From contig JAAZHL010000019.1 of NCBI GenBank assembly GCA_012510755.1, positions 1-8,567 on the forward strand: 8,567 bases of DNA, read 5' to 3'. Below, piece by piece: positions 1 through 5,550 of this stretch; position 1 is the first letter of the stretch, and each line of letters opens with the position of its first letter. The notes beneath the pieces were generated by a model. The model was not told the DNA's origin and did no database searches. It saw only the letters and a list, made by a program, of their open reading frames with translations. Both the position numbers and the translations under genes were made by a program. Source of the DNA: Leucobacter sp. GTDB taxonomy: Bacteria; Actinomycetota; Actinomycetes; Actinomycetales; Microbacteriaceae.

Positions 1-562
1 CCTTCGCAAGTACGCCACGGGACTGAACGTACAAAGACTGATAGATAGTCTCGTGTGACACCAGCATCCTGCTTCCCATCGGGTAGCGTTTTTTCAACGT
101 CCCGGCAATCTGTTCTGGTGACCAGTCTTCCCGCAGACGCGCCGCGACATACCTGCGAAGCACGGGGTTCTTCGCGAGTTTGCATTTCTTTGGTCGCCTG
201 GCCCGCCGCCAAGCACGATCATCAGCATCTACCGCACGATACCTTGCTGCCCCGCGATTCTTTGCAATCTCACGACTGATGGTCGATGCTGAACGGTCGA
301 GTCTTCGTCCGATCGACCGGAGCGACTCACCAGCGGCAAGTCCCCTGGAAATCTCTTCCCGCTCATCAAGCGTCAGTGTGCCAGGGCGACGCCTCTGCTG
401 CGGCTGATAGATCCCACCATAGGGCAACAGGATTGAGAAGATGGAGCCTGGCGGAGAGCCCACAGTTCGACCAATCTCGCTGATTGATGCGCCTGCCTTC
501 CACATTTCCCACACTTGCTGCCGTCGATCAGACGGGAGCCCTGGTCTACCGATCTTTGCCAC
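1..562 (-). CDS. IS30-family transposase, N-terminal part (3' end outside window)
   Basis: About 187 codons of an open frame enter from the left edge. The proposed start is GTG at 562-560, preceded by a GGAGG (minus strand, 572-568) at 6 nt spacing; the nearby ATG is in another frame and gives no transposase. The protein begins MAKIGRPGLPSDRRQQ. It carries a first helix-turn-helix-like stretch, then an IS30-type HTH (LDEREEISRGLAAGES...SASTISREI), a basic linker, and the motifs DWSPEQIAGTL and VSHETIYQSLY typical just before the catalytic domain. The DDE core would lie beyond the window, so activity cannot be judged. It has an N-terminal extension of about 60 residues that the intact IS30 copy in this window lacks, so the two are different elements. 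The product would bind its terminal repeats and move the element by cut-and-paste or circle formation. Confidence 0.85.
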   Translation of the reverse strand, partial: MAKIGRPGLPSDRRQQVWEMWKAGASISEIGRTVGSPPGSIFSILLPYGGIYQPQQRRRPGTLTLDEREEISRGLAAGESLRSIGRRLDRSASTISREIAKNRGAARYRAVDADDRAWRRARRPKKCKLAKNPVLRRYVAARLREDWSPEQIAGTLKKRYPMGSRMLVSHETIYQSLYVQSRGVLAK

Positions 563-588
563 ATCACACCTCCGAGTACATTTTCGAT

Positions 589-613
589 GGTGTTGCGCTG
601 ACCGGTTGAATCC
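589..613. repeat. probable terminal inverted repeat of IS30 copy A
   Basis: Read on the minus strand this 25-bp stretch ends in GCGCAACACC, the same inner block found in the left terminal repeat of the intact IS30 element. It lies 27 bp upstream of the transposase start codon, a normal position for an IS30 end. The partner repeat is outside the window, so the exact end is an estimate. Confidence 0.5.
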
Positions 614-658
614 ACCTCAGCTTTCTTCGCGGCGGAGCTCGACCGCCCCTCACGATGA
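614..658 (+). pseudogene. IS3 orfA, last codons only
   Basis: The short frame reads T-SAFFAAELDRPSR and stops with TGA at 656-658. This matches the usual C-terminus of IS3-family OrfA, the HTH/leucine-zipper DNA-binding subunit. A stop (TGA at 599-601) lies upstream in this frame inside the IS30 sequence, so nothing longer is encoded here. The orfB start overlaps as ATGA (655-658), with orfB in the -1 frame relative to orfA, the usual set-up for -1 frameshifting to OrfAB. Homology is judged from memory of the family. Confidence 0.7.
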
Positions 659-1581
659 CCGAGAAAGTGTCCTACCTCGACGCGCATCGCGTCGAGTACG
701 GGGTCGAGCCGATCTGCCGGGCGCTCGAAGGAACACCCGGCCAGATCGCCCCGTCAAGCTACTACGCTGCACGATCACGGCCCTGCTCTGCACGCCAGAC
801 GCGCGATCAAGAGCTGATGCCCGAGATCACCCGCATCCACGCCGCAAACTATGGTGTGTACGGGGTCCGCAAGATCCATGCGGCGCTGCGTCGTGAAGGC
901 CACCGGGTCGCTGAATCCACCGTACGTAGATTGATGCGAGCATTGGGTCTGCGTGGTATTTCGCGGGCGAAGGGGCCGCGCACCACGAAGCCTGCACCCG
1001 AGACCGATCGGCCCATTGATCTCGTCGACCGCGTGTTCACCGCGTCACGACCGAATGAGCTTTGGGTCGCCGACATTACGTACGTCAAAACATTCTCTGG
1101 CTGGGTGTACACCGCGTTCGTGCTTGACGTGTACTCACGCATGATCATTGGTTGGCAGGTCTCCACGAGGCTCTACACCGACCTCGCACTTGATGCGCTC
1201 CGGATGGGGATCTGGCGGCGTGAACGCGCCGGCTGCGATTTGGCCGGGCTTAAACATCATTCAGATCGCGGCGTTCAATATCGTGCGATTCGCTATACCG
1301 AACGGCTCGAGGAATGCGCTGCCGTCGCGTCGGTCGGATCCAAAGGTGACTCGTACGACAACGCGATGGCTGAAGCATTGAACTCGCTCTACAAAGCAGA
1401 ACTGATCCGCAACCACGGCCCTTGGACGGGCGTCACTGATGTTGAGATCTCAACGGCTGAGTGGGTGGATTGGTATAACGAGCGACGCCTCCACGGCGAG
1501 CTCGACCATGTCACCCCGTCCGAGTTTGAAGCCGCATACCGGTCCATGAACCCGGTCCCCGTTTTACTTGAAACCCGCTAA
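655..1581 (+). CDS. IS3-family transposase OrfB (catalytic subunit)
   Basis: 308 codons encode a complete OrfB. The N-terminal part (residues 1-85) has the HTH_21-type region with YLDAHRVEYGVEPICRAL and YGVYGVRKIHAALRREG. The rve integrase core follows, with D140 (WVADITYV), D204 (HSDRGVQY) and E240 (AMAEALNSLYKAEL), giving 35 residues between the second D and E, the DD(35)E spacing of IS3. The C-terminus has WYNERRLHGELDHVTPSEFE, also typical. The reading frame has no break. In a working element OrfB is made as a fusion with OrfA by frameshifting; here orfA is disrupted, so OrfB is probably orphaned. The ATG at 655 is the first in frame but may serve only as an internal start. Confidence 0.9.
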   Translation: MTEKVSYLDAHRVEYGVEPICRALEGTPGQIAPSSYYAARSRPCSARQTRDQELMPEITRIHAANYGVYGVRKIHAALRREGHRVAESTVRRLMRALGLRGISRAKGPRTTKPAPETDRPIDLVDRVFTASRPNELWVADITYVKTFSGWVYTAFVLDVYSRMIIGWQVSTRLYTDLALDALRMGIWRRERAGCDLAGLKHHSDRGVQYRAIRYTERLEECAAVASVGSKGDSYDNAMAEALNSLYKAELIRNHGPWTGVTDVEISTAEWVDWYNERRLHGELDHVTPSEFEAAYRSMNPVPVLLETR

Positions 1582-1583
1582 AA

Positions 1584-1612
1584 GAACTCTCTACCAAACA
1601 CGACACTTGACA
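1584..1612. repeat. probable right terminal repeat of the IS3 element
   Basis: The stretch starts 3 bp after the orfB stop and ends in CACTTGACA at the junction with IS30-derived sequence. The outermost bases fit the TG...CA rule of IS3 ends. The left partner is not in the window. Confidence 0.5.
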
Positions 1613-1876
1613 GGGTTCGGCAGCAATCGCCTGGAGCTTCACGCCCACGAAGTAGCGGCTCTTGCGTTCTATCGTGGTTCTATCGTCGGGGAACTCGACT
1701 GGGAGTCTGCCGCTGATTTCTTCCGGAGTCCATCCCCGCTGCACATGGGTGACCATCCAGTGAACGAGCCGGTCATGGGTCATCCGGTAGGGCTGGTGCG
1801 ACCTGGTACCTCGACGGTTCGCGTGGAGTTGAGCTTGACCGGCAAGATAGAGCCGCTCATGCCGGTCGCGAGTATC
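1613..1876 (-). pseudogene. IS30 transposase fossil (copy B) with in-frame internal deletion
   Basis: On the minus strand these 264 bases are 88 codons that align without other gaps to the intact transposase at 1952-3001. The first 66 codons match residues 67-132 (DTRDRHERLYLAGQAQLHA ... VEFPDDR). The next 22 match residues 217-238 (TTIERKSRYFVGVK ... AAEP). The 84 codons between them, including the first catalytic Asp (D204 of the intact copy), are missing, so it is dead. It ends abruptly at the IS3 terminus on one side and at the left repeat of the intact IS30 on the other. It is a close but not identical relative of the intact copy (for example H-A-N against H-A-D, YFVGVKLQAI against YYVGVKVSKV). 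The open frame continues into IS3 DNA only by chance. Confidence 0.88.
1666..1687. repeat. 11-bp tandem direct repeat at the deletion joint of copy B
   Basis: GTTCTATCGTG at 1666-1676 is followed directly by GTTCTATCGTC at 1677-1687. The pair falls exactly where codons for residues 132 and 217 of the transposase are joined, so it may mark how the deletion formed. Confidence 0.75.
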
Positions 1877-1903
1877 CCCGGGTTCTAGTCGGAAGCGCAA
1901 CAC
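1876..1903 (+). repeat. left terminal inverted repeat of IS30 copy C
   Basis: This is the mirror partner of 3010-3037. The outer 13 bases, CCCCGGGTTCTAG, are identical to the inverted right end, and the inner GCAACAC also matches. Between them the two arms differ by a few bases and an offset. Confidence 0.85.
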
Positions 1904-1951
1904 CTTCTAGATTGTGAGTTACCACACTTACAAACGAAGGGCTGCGCTTCC

Positions 1952-3001
1952 TTGTCCACACACTACAGTCACCTGACCCTTGACGACCGCATCGAAATCG
2001 AACTCCGCCGTGAACAAGGCGAGAGTAGCGCGCAGATCGCGCGCAAGCTCGGTGTTCACCGTTCCACGATCGGCCGAGAGCTTCGCCGGAACTCCTGGCA
2101 GCCGGAGCACGACCACGCGAATGCGCGCCCATACCTTCGGAACAAGCTTGATTCTCGTGACCCGCACGAACGGCTGTATCTTGCAGGTCAAGCTCAACTC
2201 CACGCGGATCGTCGAGCTACTCGTTCACACCAGCCCAACCGAATGACCCACAACCCGCTCGTTGACTGGGTGATCACACATTTGCGTCGGGGATGGACCC
2301 CGGAAGAGATCAACGGCAGGCTCACGGTCGAGTTCCCAGATGACAGGCAGATGCGGGTGAGCGTGGAAACGCTCTACGCGTGGATCTACTCACCAGCGCA
2401 GCAGCATCGCGGACTCTTTCAATATCTGGCCCGCGGGCAGAAGAGGCGCCGCCGCAAGCACGGACGAAGCGTGCACGCTGAACGGATCAAGTACCGCGTC
2501 TCGATTCACGAACGTCCCGAGGAAGTGGGTATGCGGGAAGAGTTCGGGCATTGGGAGTCAGACAGCGTCGTTGGTGCTCATGGCAGCGGCGGCATCCACA
2601 CGACCATCGAACGGGTGAGTCGCTACTACGTGGGTGTGAAGGTGTCGAAGGTTGCTGCGGAGCCCACGTTGCAGGCGCAGCTCGGCGTGTATCAGGGGCT
2701 GCCAGCGCACGCGGTTCGCTCGATCACCGCCGATAACGGGAGTGAGTTCGCTCATCACTACAAGCTCGCTGACACGATCGGGGTGCCGACCTACTTCTGT
2801 GATCCGTACTCGGCGTACCAGCGAGGTACCAACGAGCATTTCAATGGCCGGTTGCGAAAGTATCTTCCGAAAGGCACAAGTTTTGCGGACCTGACCCAGG
2901 CAGAGCTTGACGAGTATGTGTGGGAAATCAATAACCGGCCCAGGAAAGTCCTCGGCTGGGCAACGCCTGCCGAAGTCTTTCAAGAGCTAAGCTCAGCGTG
3001 A
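1952..3001 (+). CDS. IS30-family transposase, full length
   Basis: 349 codons with a normal IS30 layout. The start is TTG at 1952, with GAAGGG at 1936-1941 about 10 nt upstream; the family usually begins near SHLTLDDR, so a later start would cut the HTH. Residues 6-45 form the HTH (LTLDDRIEIELRREQG...IARKLGVHRSTIGRELRRN), followed by a basic linker, GWTPEEINGRL (residues ~116-126) and VETLYAWIYSP. The catalytic core has D204 (HWESDSVVG), D261 (TADNGSEF) and E295 (GTNEHFNGRLRKYLPKG), i.e. DD(33)E as expected for IS30. The tail LDEYVWEINNRPRKVLGWATPAEVF is the standard ending. There is no frameshift and all three acidic residues are present, so this copy may be active. Confidence 0.95.
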   Translation: MSTHYSHLTLDDRIEIELRREQGESSAQIARKLGVHRSTIGRELRRNSWQPEHDHANARPYLRNKLDSRDPHERLYLAGQAQLHADRRATRSHQPNRMTHNPLVDWVITHLRRGWTPEEINGRLTVEFPDDRQMRVSVETLYAWIYSPAQQHRGLFQYLARGQKRRRRKHGRSVHAERIKYRVSIHERPEEVGMREEFGHWESDSVVGAHGSGGIHTTIERVSRYYVGVKVSKVAAEPTLQAQLGVYQGLPAHAVRSITADNGSEFAHHYKLADTIGVPTYFCDPYSAYQRGTNEHFNGRLRKYLPKGTSFADLTQAELDEYVWEINNRPRKVLGWATPAEVFQELSSA

Positions 3002-3009
3002 CTCACTTC

Positions 3010-3037
3010 GTGTTGCACTCCGAACTAGAACCCGGGG
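3010..3037 (-). repeat. right terminal inverted repeat of IS30 copy C
   Basis: It begins 8 nt after the transposase stop codon. Inverted, its outer 13 bases equal those of the left end. Confidence 0.85.
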
Positions 3038-3053
3038 CACGCCCGAGCTTGCC

Positions 3054-3117
3054 GCACCGATCTGCGTTCTACAACCCCGAATCGGGTGAAAGCAGGTTGT
3101 TAATGGCAGATCGGTGC
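3054..3117. repeat. imperfect inverted repeat, 12-bp perfect outer arms
   Basis: GCACCGATCTGC at 3054-3065 pairs perfectly with GCAGATCGGTGC at 3106-3117. After a mismatched 5-base bulge the arms pair again (ACAACC at 3071-3076 with GGTTGT at 3095-3100), and a small CCGAATCGG palindrome sits in the loop. There is no T-run after it on either strand, so it is not a classical terminator. It lies between the end of IS30 copy C and maf and could be the trace of another small element or a structured RNA. The remaining bases up to 3231 hold no gene that I can see. Confidence 0.7.
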
Positions 3118-3203
3118 TTGTAACGCTGGGGCAGGGTCGCGGCTGGGGCGGGGAACCACGGGGCCGGGCGGCGCAAAGCACGAGGGGCAGGGCAGCAAAG
3201 GGG

Positions 3204-3213
3204 CGAGGATCAG
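3204..3213 (+). repeat. intergenic decamer CGAGGATCAG, copy 1
   Basis: It lies 31 nt before the maf start codon and upstream of its -10 box, and is followed by C as in most copies. Confidence 0.7.
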
Positions 3214-3231
3214 CCCACACCTCGCACACCG

Positions 3232-3237
3232 TAGGCT
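3232..3237 (+). promoter_or_regulatory. -10 box of a probably leaderless maf promoter
   Basis: TAGGCT fits the actinobacterial TAnnnT consensus and ends 7 nt before the ATG, which would put the transcription start at or next to the A of the start codon. No usable Shine-Dalgarno is present: the GAGG at 3239-3242 is only 2 nt from the ATG. No clear -35 box is seen. Confidence 0.6.
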
Positions 3238-3244
3238 TGAGGCC

Positions 3245-3877
3245 ATGCGCCTCTATCTCGCCTCTACCTCGCCCGCGCGTCTGTCTGTGCTGAGCGCGGC
3301 TGGCATCGAGCCAGTCTGTTTCTCGCCCGAGGTCGATGAAGATGCCGAGGTTACTGCGCGCGAGCAGCAGTTGGGCAGGCCGCTCACCGCGCCAGAGCTG
3401 ACCGAGTACCTCGGCCGGTTGAAAGCCGAAGACGTGGTGCGTAGGCACGGGGCCGAGATCGACGGTCTGGTGCTCGGCGGCGACAGCGCGTTTTTGCTCG
3501 ACGGCGAGATTCTTGGCAAACCCCACCAACCTGAGGTCGCGCTCGCGCGAGCGAAACAGCACCGCGGGCAGACTGGCGTGCTGCACTCCGGCCTCTGGGT
3601 GATCGACCACACGGGCGGTGAAACACGCGGGGCCGCCGGCGCGGTCGACACCGCCAAAGTGACACTCTCGGCGGACATCAGCGACGCAGAACTCGAGGCC
3701 TATGTGGCCACCGGCGAACCGCTTGAATTCGCGGGTGGCTTCGCGATCGACGGTCTCGCCGGGGCCTTCATCGAACGCATCGAGGGCGCACCCAGCTGCG
3801 TGATTGGGCTGTCACTGCCGACGCTGCGCGGACTTGTGCGCGAGCTCGGTCACGATTACACGACCCTCTGGAGCTAA
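3245..3877 (+). CDS. maf: Maf-family nucleoside triphosphate pyrophosphatase
   Basis: 210 codons, the normal length of a Maf/YhdE/YceF-type protein. These cytosolic enzymes hydrolyse non-canonical or modified NTPs to NMP and pyrophosphate (house-cleaning); overproduction of some blocks septation. The N-terminal phosphate-binding loop is LASTSPAR (residues 5-12), where the more usual form is SPRR. LKAE (59-62) and GGDSAFLLDGEILGKP (78-93) follow, with D80 at the catalytic Asp position (canonical motif GADT, here GGDS) and K92 of GKP. The segment GGFAIDGLAGAFIERIEGAPSCVIGLSLPTLR is the family's C-terminal signature in actinobacteria. The ATG at 3245 starts directly at the conserved MRLYLAST, and no earlier start adds family sequence. 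It is the first native gene after the IS cluster and is followed 189 bp later by ccsB on the same strand, which has its own promoter box. The precise substrate cannot be told from sequence. Confidence 0.92.
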   Translation: MRLYLASTSPARLSVLSAAGIEPVCFSPEVDEDAEVTAREQQLGRPLTAPELTEYLGRLKAEDVVRRHGAEIDGLVLGGDSAFLLDGEILGKPHQPEVALARAKQHRGQTGVLHSGLWVIDHTGGETRGAAGAVDTAKVTLSADISDAELEAYVATGEPLEFAGGFAIDGLAGAFIERIEGAPSCVIGLSLPTLRGLVRELGHDYTTLWS

Positions 3878-4052
3878 CCCCGGCGGCAAGCGCAGCACGG
3901 CCGAACCGCATGAACAGCGAGGGTTGTGTGGGCGGCGGGCGATCCTCGTCGCTGAGCTTCGTCACCACACGAAACCCAAGCCTGACCCGAATAGCAGCCC
4001 ACACATCGCACCTATCCGTGCAATCTCTCAGACAGATCAGATGAATGCGGGT

Positions 4053-4058
4053 TAGGCT
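4053..4058 (+). promoter_or_regulatory. -10 box of a probably leaderless ccsB promoter
   Basis: TAGGCT, the same hexamer as before maf, ends 8 nt before the GTG start, with only AATTAATT between. No Shine-Dalgarno can fit there, so a transcript starting at or just before the GTG is likely. The 189-bp gap between maf and ccsB contains, besides this box, only one core GATCCTCG (3941-3948). Confidence 0.6.
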
Positions 4059-4066
4059 AATTAATT

Positions 4067-5047
4067 GTGCTGCAATCGATCGAACAACTCGAAGAGTTCT
4101 CAACCATCGCCCTGTTTTCGGCGGTAGTCATCTATTCGATGGCCTTCGTGTTTTATGCGGTCGATCTGGCCAATCGCAGCAGTGACGTGGCAAGTGCTGG
4201 TGGCACCGCACACACCGCACACACCGCAGGCACCACCGCGCACACCGCGGCAAAATCGGGCAAAAAGACCGCCCTGCCGCGCAGCCGCTCGCTGCGCATC
4301 GGCTTCTCGCTGACGGTGCTCGGCTTCATTCTGCACGTCGCCGCCGCAGCGCTGCGCGGGCTTGCTGCTGAGCGGGTTCCGTTCGCGAACATGTACGAGT
4401 TTGCGCTCACCGCAACGGTCGCGATCGTGGGCATTTTCTTGCTCGTGCAGTTCTTTGTCGACCTGCGTTTCTTGGGCGCGCTTGTCACCGGCCTGACGGT
4501 GCTGTTTCTCATTCTGACGAAGATGAATTATTACGTGGCGGTGGTTCCGCTGCCGCCGGCGCTTGATTCGTACTGGCTGATCATCCACATTCTTGTCGCG
4601 GTGCTCGCGGTCGGGTTTTTGACACTTTCGTTCGGGTTGTCGGTGCTGCAGCTGCTGCAGACTCGCCGCGTCAATGCCGCGAAGGCCGCCACTGAGGGCG
4701 AAACCGAGACGTTGCGGTTCATGAGGAGCTTCCCTGATGAGGTGCGTCTCGAAGATCTCTCGTATCGCATGGCGATCATCGGCTTCGTGTTCTGGACGTT
4801 CACGCTCATCGCCGGATCAATCTGGGCCGAAGCCGCCTGGAGCCGCTACTGGGGCTGGGACACCAAAGAGGTGTGGACGTTCGTGATCTGGGTGCTCTAC
4901 GCCGGGTTCATCCACGCCCGCGCGACCCGCGGCTGGCGCGGCACCCGCTCTGCGTGGCTGTCGATCGTTGCCTACACCGCGGTGATCTTCAACTTCACCA
5001 TCGTGAACGTGTTTTTCAAGGGTCTGCACGCGTATTCGGGTCTGTGA
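4067..5047 (+). CDS. ccsB: cytochrome c assembly protein CcsB/ResC (system II)
   Basis: 326 codons encode a polytopic membrane protein of the CcsA/CcsB/ResC family (WWD domain). With ResB it forms the synthetase that carries heme across the membrane and attaches it to apocytochrome c. TM1 is at about residues 15-35, followed by a Thr/Ala/His-rich linker (46-62) and further hydrophobic segments at about 75-95, 100-125, 130-150, 170-195, 235-253, 270-285 and 295-312. The signature W253..W258..YWGWDTKEVW (261-270) is the Trp-rich heme-handling motif. Candidate heme-ligand or conserved His residues are H174 (LIIHIL), H283 (FIHARATRG) and H321 (KGLHAYSGL). GTG 4067 is favoured by the -10 box directly upstream and by a sensible N-terminus. 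In many relatives the gene follows resB in one operon; here no resB is visible, and maf is upstream. Confidence 0.93.
   Translation: MLQSIEQLEEFSTIALFSAVVIYSMAFVFYAVDLANRSSDVASAGGTAHTAHTAGTTAHTAAKSGKKTALPRSRSLRIGFSLTVLGFILHVAAAALRGLAAERVPFANMYEFALTATVAIVGIFLLVQFFVDLRFLGALVTGLTVLFLILTKMNYYVAVVPLPPALDSYWLIIHILVAVLAVGFLTLSFGLSVLQLLQTRRVNAAKAATEGETETLRFMRSFPDEVRLEDLSYRMAIIGFVFWTFTLIAGSIWAEAAWSRYWGWDTKEVWTFVIWVLYAGFIHARATRGWRGTRSAWLSIVAYTAVIFNFTIVNVFFKGLHAYSGL
4211..4249 (+). repeat. 9-bp in-frame repeats in the ccsB linker
   Basis: CACACCGCA occurs twice in tandem (4211-4228), followed by GGCACCACC-GCG and a further CACACCGCG (4241-4249). It encodes T-A-H units between TM1 and TM2, a part of the protein that is normally poorly conserved. 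The repeats keep frame, so copy number can change without breaking the gene. Confidence 0.75.
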
Positions 5048-5089
5048 GTCGCGCGTGGCGGTTGCGCGTCGTTCGTGGGTTTTTGGGGG

Positions 5090-5099
5090 CGAGGATCAG
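5090..5099 (+). repeat. intergenic decamer CGAGGATCAG, copy 2
   Basis: It begins 43 nt after the ccsB stop codon. It is the only copy not followed by C. Confidence 0.7.
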
Positions 5100-5181
5100 A
5101 CAGCCCGCGAGCGGCTCGCCGATCCTCGCAGCTGCTCGGCTTGCAGTGACTCGGCCTGCTGGTGCCTGCTCGGCCTACTCG

Positions 5182-5191
5182 CTGATCCTCG
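5182..5191 (-). repeat. intergenic decamer CGAGGATCAG, copy 3 (inverted)
   Basis: It is written CTGATCCTCG on the plus strand, facing copy 2 from 82 bp away. Together with copy 2 it could form a long-range stem. Confidence 0.7.
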
Positions 5192-5251
5192 CAGCAGCTT
5201 AGTCCGCTCGTGCTCGCTCGCCGCACCTTACTCGTAGTCCGTCCACCCCGC

Positions 5252-5309
5252 CGCGACTCGGCCTGCTCGTGCCCGCTTGCCGCGACTCTGCCTGCTCGCC
5301 CCCGCTCGC
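5252..5309. repeat. 29-bp tandem repeat, two copies
   Basis: Units at 5252-5280 and 5281-5309 agree at 25 of 29 positions; both begin CGCGACTC and end with a GCTTGC or GCTCGC variant. Flanking blocks (about 5205-5245 and 5300-5335, with TTACTCGTAGTCCGT against TTACCAGTAGCCCGT) are also related, suggesting an older duplication with a period near 90 bp. Confidence 0.75.
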
Positions 5310-5340
5310 CGCGGCTTACCAGTAGCCCGTCACCTCGCAT

Positions 5341-5374
5341 CCCAGTCACCTCACCACCCCAGTCACCTCGCACC
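5341..5374. repeat. 17-bp tandem repeat, two copies plus a diverged third
   Basis: CCCAGTCACCTC begins both units (5341-5357 and 5358-5374); the last five bases differ. A diverged copy with CCGTCACCTCGCAT lies just before, at 5327-5340. Confidence 0.7.
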
Positions 5375-5389
5375 CCGCCGCCCCTACTT

Positions 5390-5458
5390 CGGTCGGAGAT
5401 TCTGCCACTGTCGGAGACTTGGCCAGAATTTCGCCGACTGAGCGTTGATCTCCGACCG
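5390..5458. repeat. inverted repeat with 11-bp perfect arms and inner stem
   Basis: CGGTCGGAGAT (5390-5400) pairs with ATCTCCGACCG (5448-5458). Inside, ATTCTG (5399-5404) can instead pair with CAGAAT (5424-5429), giving alternative folds. The region sits between two convergent genes and has lower GC than its surroundings. It could be a two-way terminator, a REP-like element or a protein site; no T-run marks it as a classical terminator. Confidence 0.7.
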
Positions 5459-5459
5459 C

Positions 5460-5537
5460 AGTGGCGTGACGGAGTGGCCTGACGGAGTGGGCTGACAAAG
5501 TGACGCGACGCAGTGGCCTGACGGAGCGCCGCGACGG
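5460..5537. repeat. six tandem 13-bp units
   Basis: Six units of exactly 13 bp without spacers: 5460-5472, 5473-5485, 5486-5498, 5499-5511, 5512-5524, 5525-5537. Units 2 and 5 are identical (AGTGGCCTGACGG); the others differ from it by a few bases. The array begins one base after the right arm of the inverted repeat, and its last unit forms part of the hairpin behind marR. Confidence 0.85.
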
Positions 5538-5550
5538 CATGCTCGCGGCG
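5527..5550 (-). terminator. GC-rich hairpin just after marR
   Basis: CGCCGCGA (5527-5534) and TCGCGGCG (5543-5550) are perfect 8-bp arms with an 8-base loop, 2 nt beyond the marR stop codon. There is no T-run downstream on the minus strand, which is common for actinobacterial terminators but leaves the call open. Confidence 0.5.

Larger units (their letters stand above)
1..613 (-). mobile_element. IS30-family element (copy A), 5' part, cut by the window edge
   Basis: This is the upstream end and the first part of the transposase gene of an IS30-family insertion sequence on the minus strand; the rest lies to the left of position 1. The outer boundary near 613 is inferred. The bases at 589-613 resemble the terminal inverted repeat of the intact IS30 copy at 1876-3037 (both contain GCGCAACACC), and from 614 on the sequence reads as the end of an IS3 orfA. 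The element therefore appears to have inserted into that IS3 gene. A target duplication cannot be checked because the other end is outside the window. Confidence 0.7.
614..1612 (+). mobile_element. IS3-family element, 3' part, orfA disrupted
   Basis: This holds the last codons of orfA and all of orfB. The right end is placed at 1612. Read from that end inward the minus strand starts TGTCAAGTGTCG, which fits the 5'-TG...CA-3' termini of the IS3 family, and from 1613 the sequence becomes an IS30 transposase fossil. The left end and most of orfA are missing from the window because IS30 copy A sits in orfA. The element probably cannot move by itself unless an intact copy supplies OrfA/OrfAB. Confidence 0.75.
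1876..3037 (+). mobile_element. intact IS30-family element (copy C)
   Basis: An element of about 1.16 kb with one long transposase gene and matching ends. The left end (1876-1903) and the inverted right end (3010-3037) share CCCCGGGTTCTAG at the outside and GCAACAC at the inside. The internal match is imperfect and needs a one-base shift. The left flank is IS30 fossil B. The right flank shows no fossil B sequence, so a simple insertion into B with both halves kept is not supported. Exact outer bases and target duplication are uncertain because the flanks CCCC and GGGG extend the symmetry. Confidence 0.85.

Noticed and set aside
441..896. 151-codon plus-strand frame across the IS30/IS3 joint
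   Set aside because: It runs antisense to the IS30 transposase and out of frame with IS3 orfB; its sequence shows no family features.
2993..3610. 205-codon minus-strand frame opposite maf
   Set aside because: It is a GC-rich shadow of maf with no domain, and it enters the IS30 gene at its end.
4100..4588. 162-codon minus-strand frame opposite ccsB
   Set aside because: It is low-complexity, basic and Gln/Glu-rich from antisense reading of membrane-protein codons; ccsB is clearly the gene.
5048..5085. Rho-independent terminator after ccsB
   Set aside because: Only a 5-bp CGCGC/GCGCG stem is found before a GGGTTTTTG stretch; too weak to call.
5252..5537. CRISPR array
   Set aside because: The repeats are tandem without unique spacers, of several unrelated lengths, and no cas gene is near.
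5460..5537. Replication origin with iterons
   Set aside because: There is no rep, dnaA or par gene and no AT-rich unwinding region; 13-bp periodicity alone is not enough.
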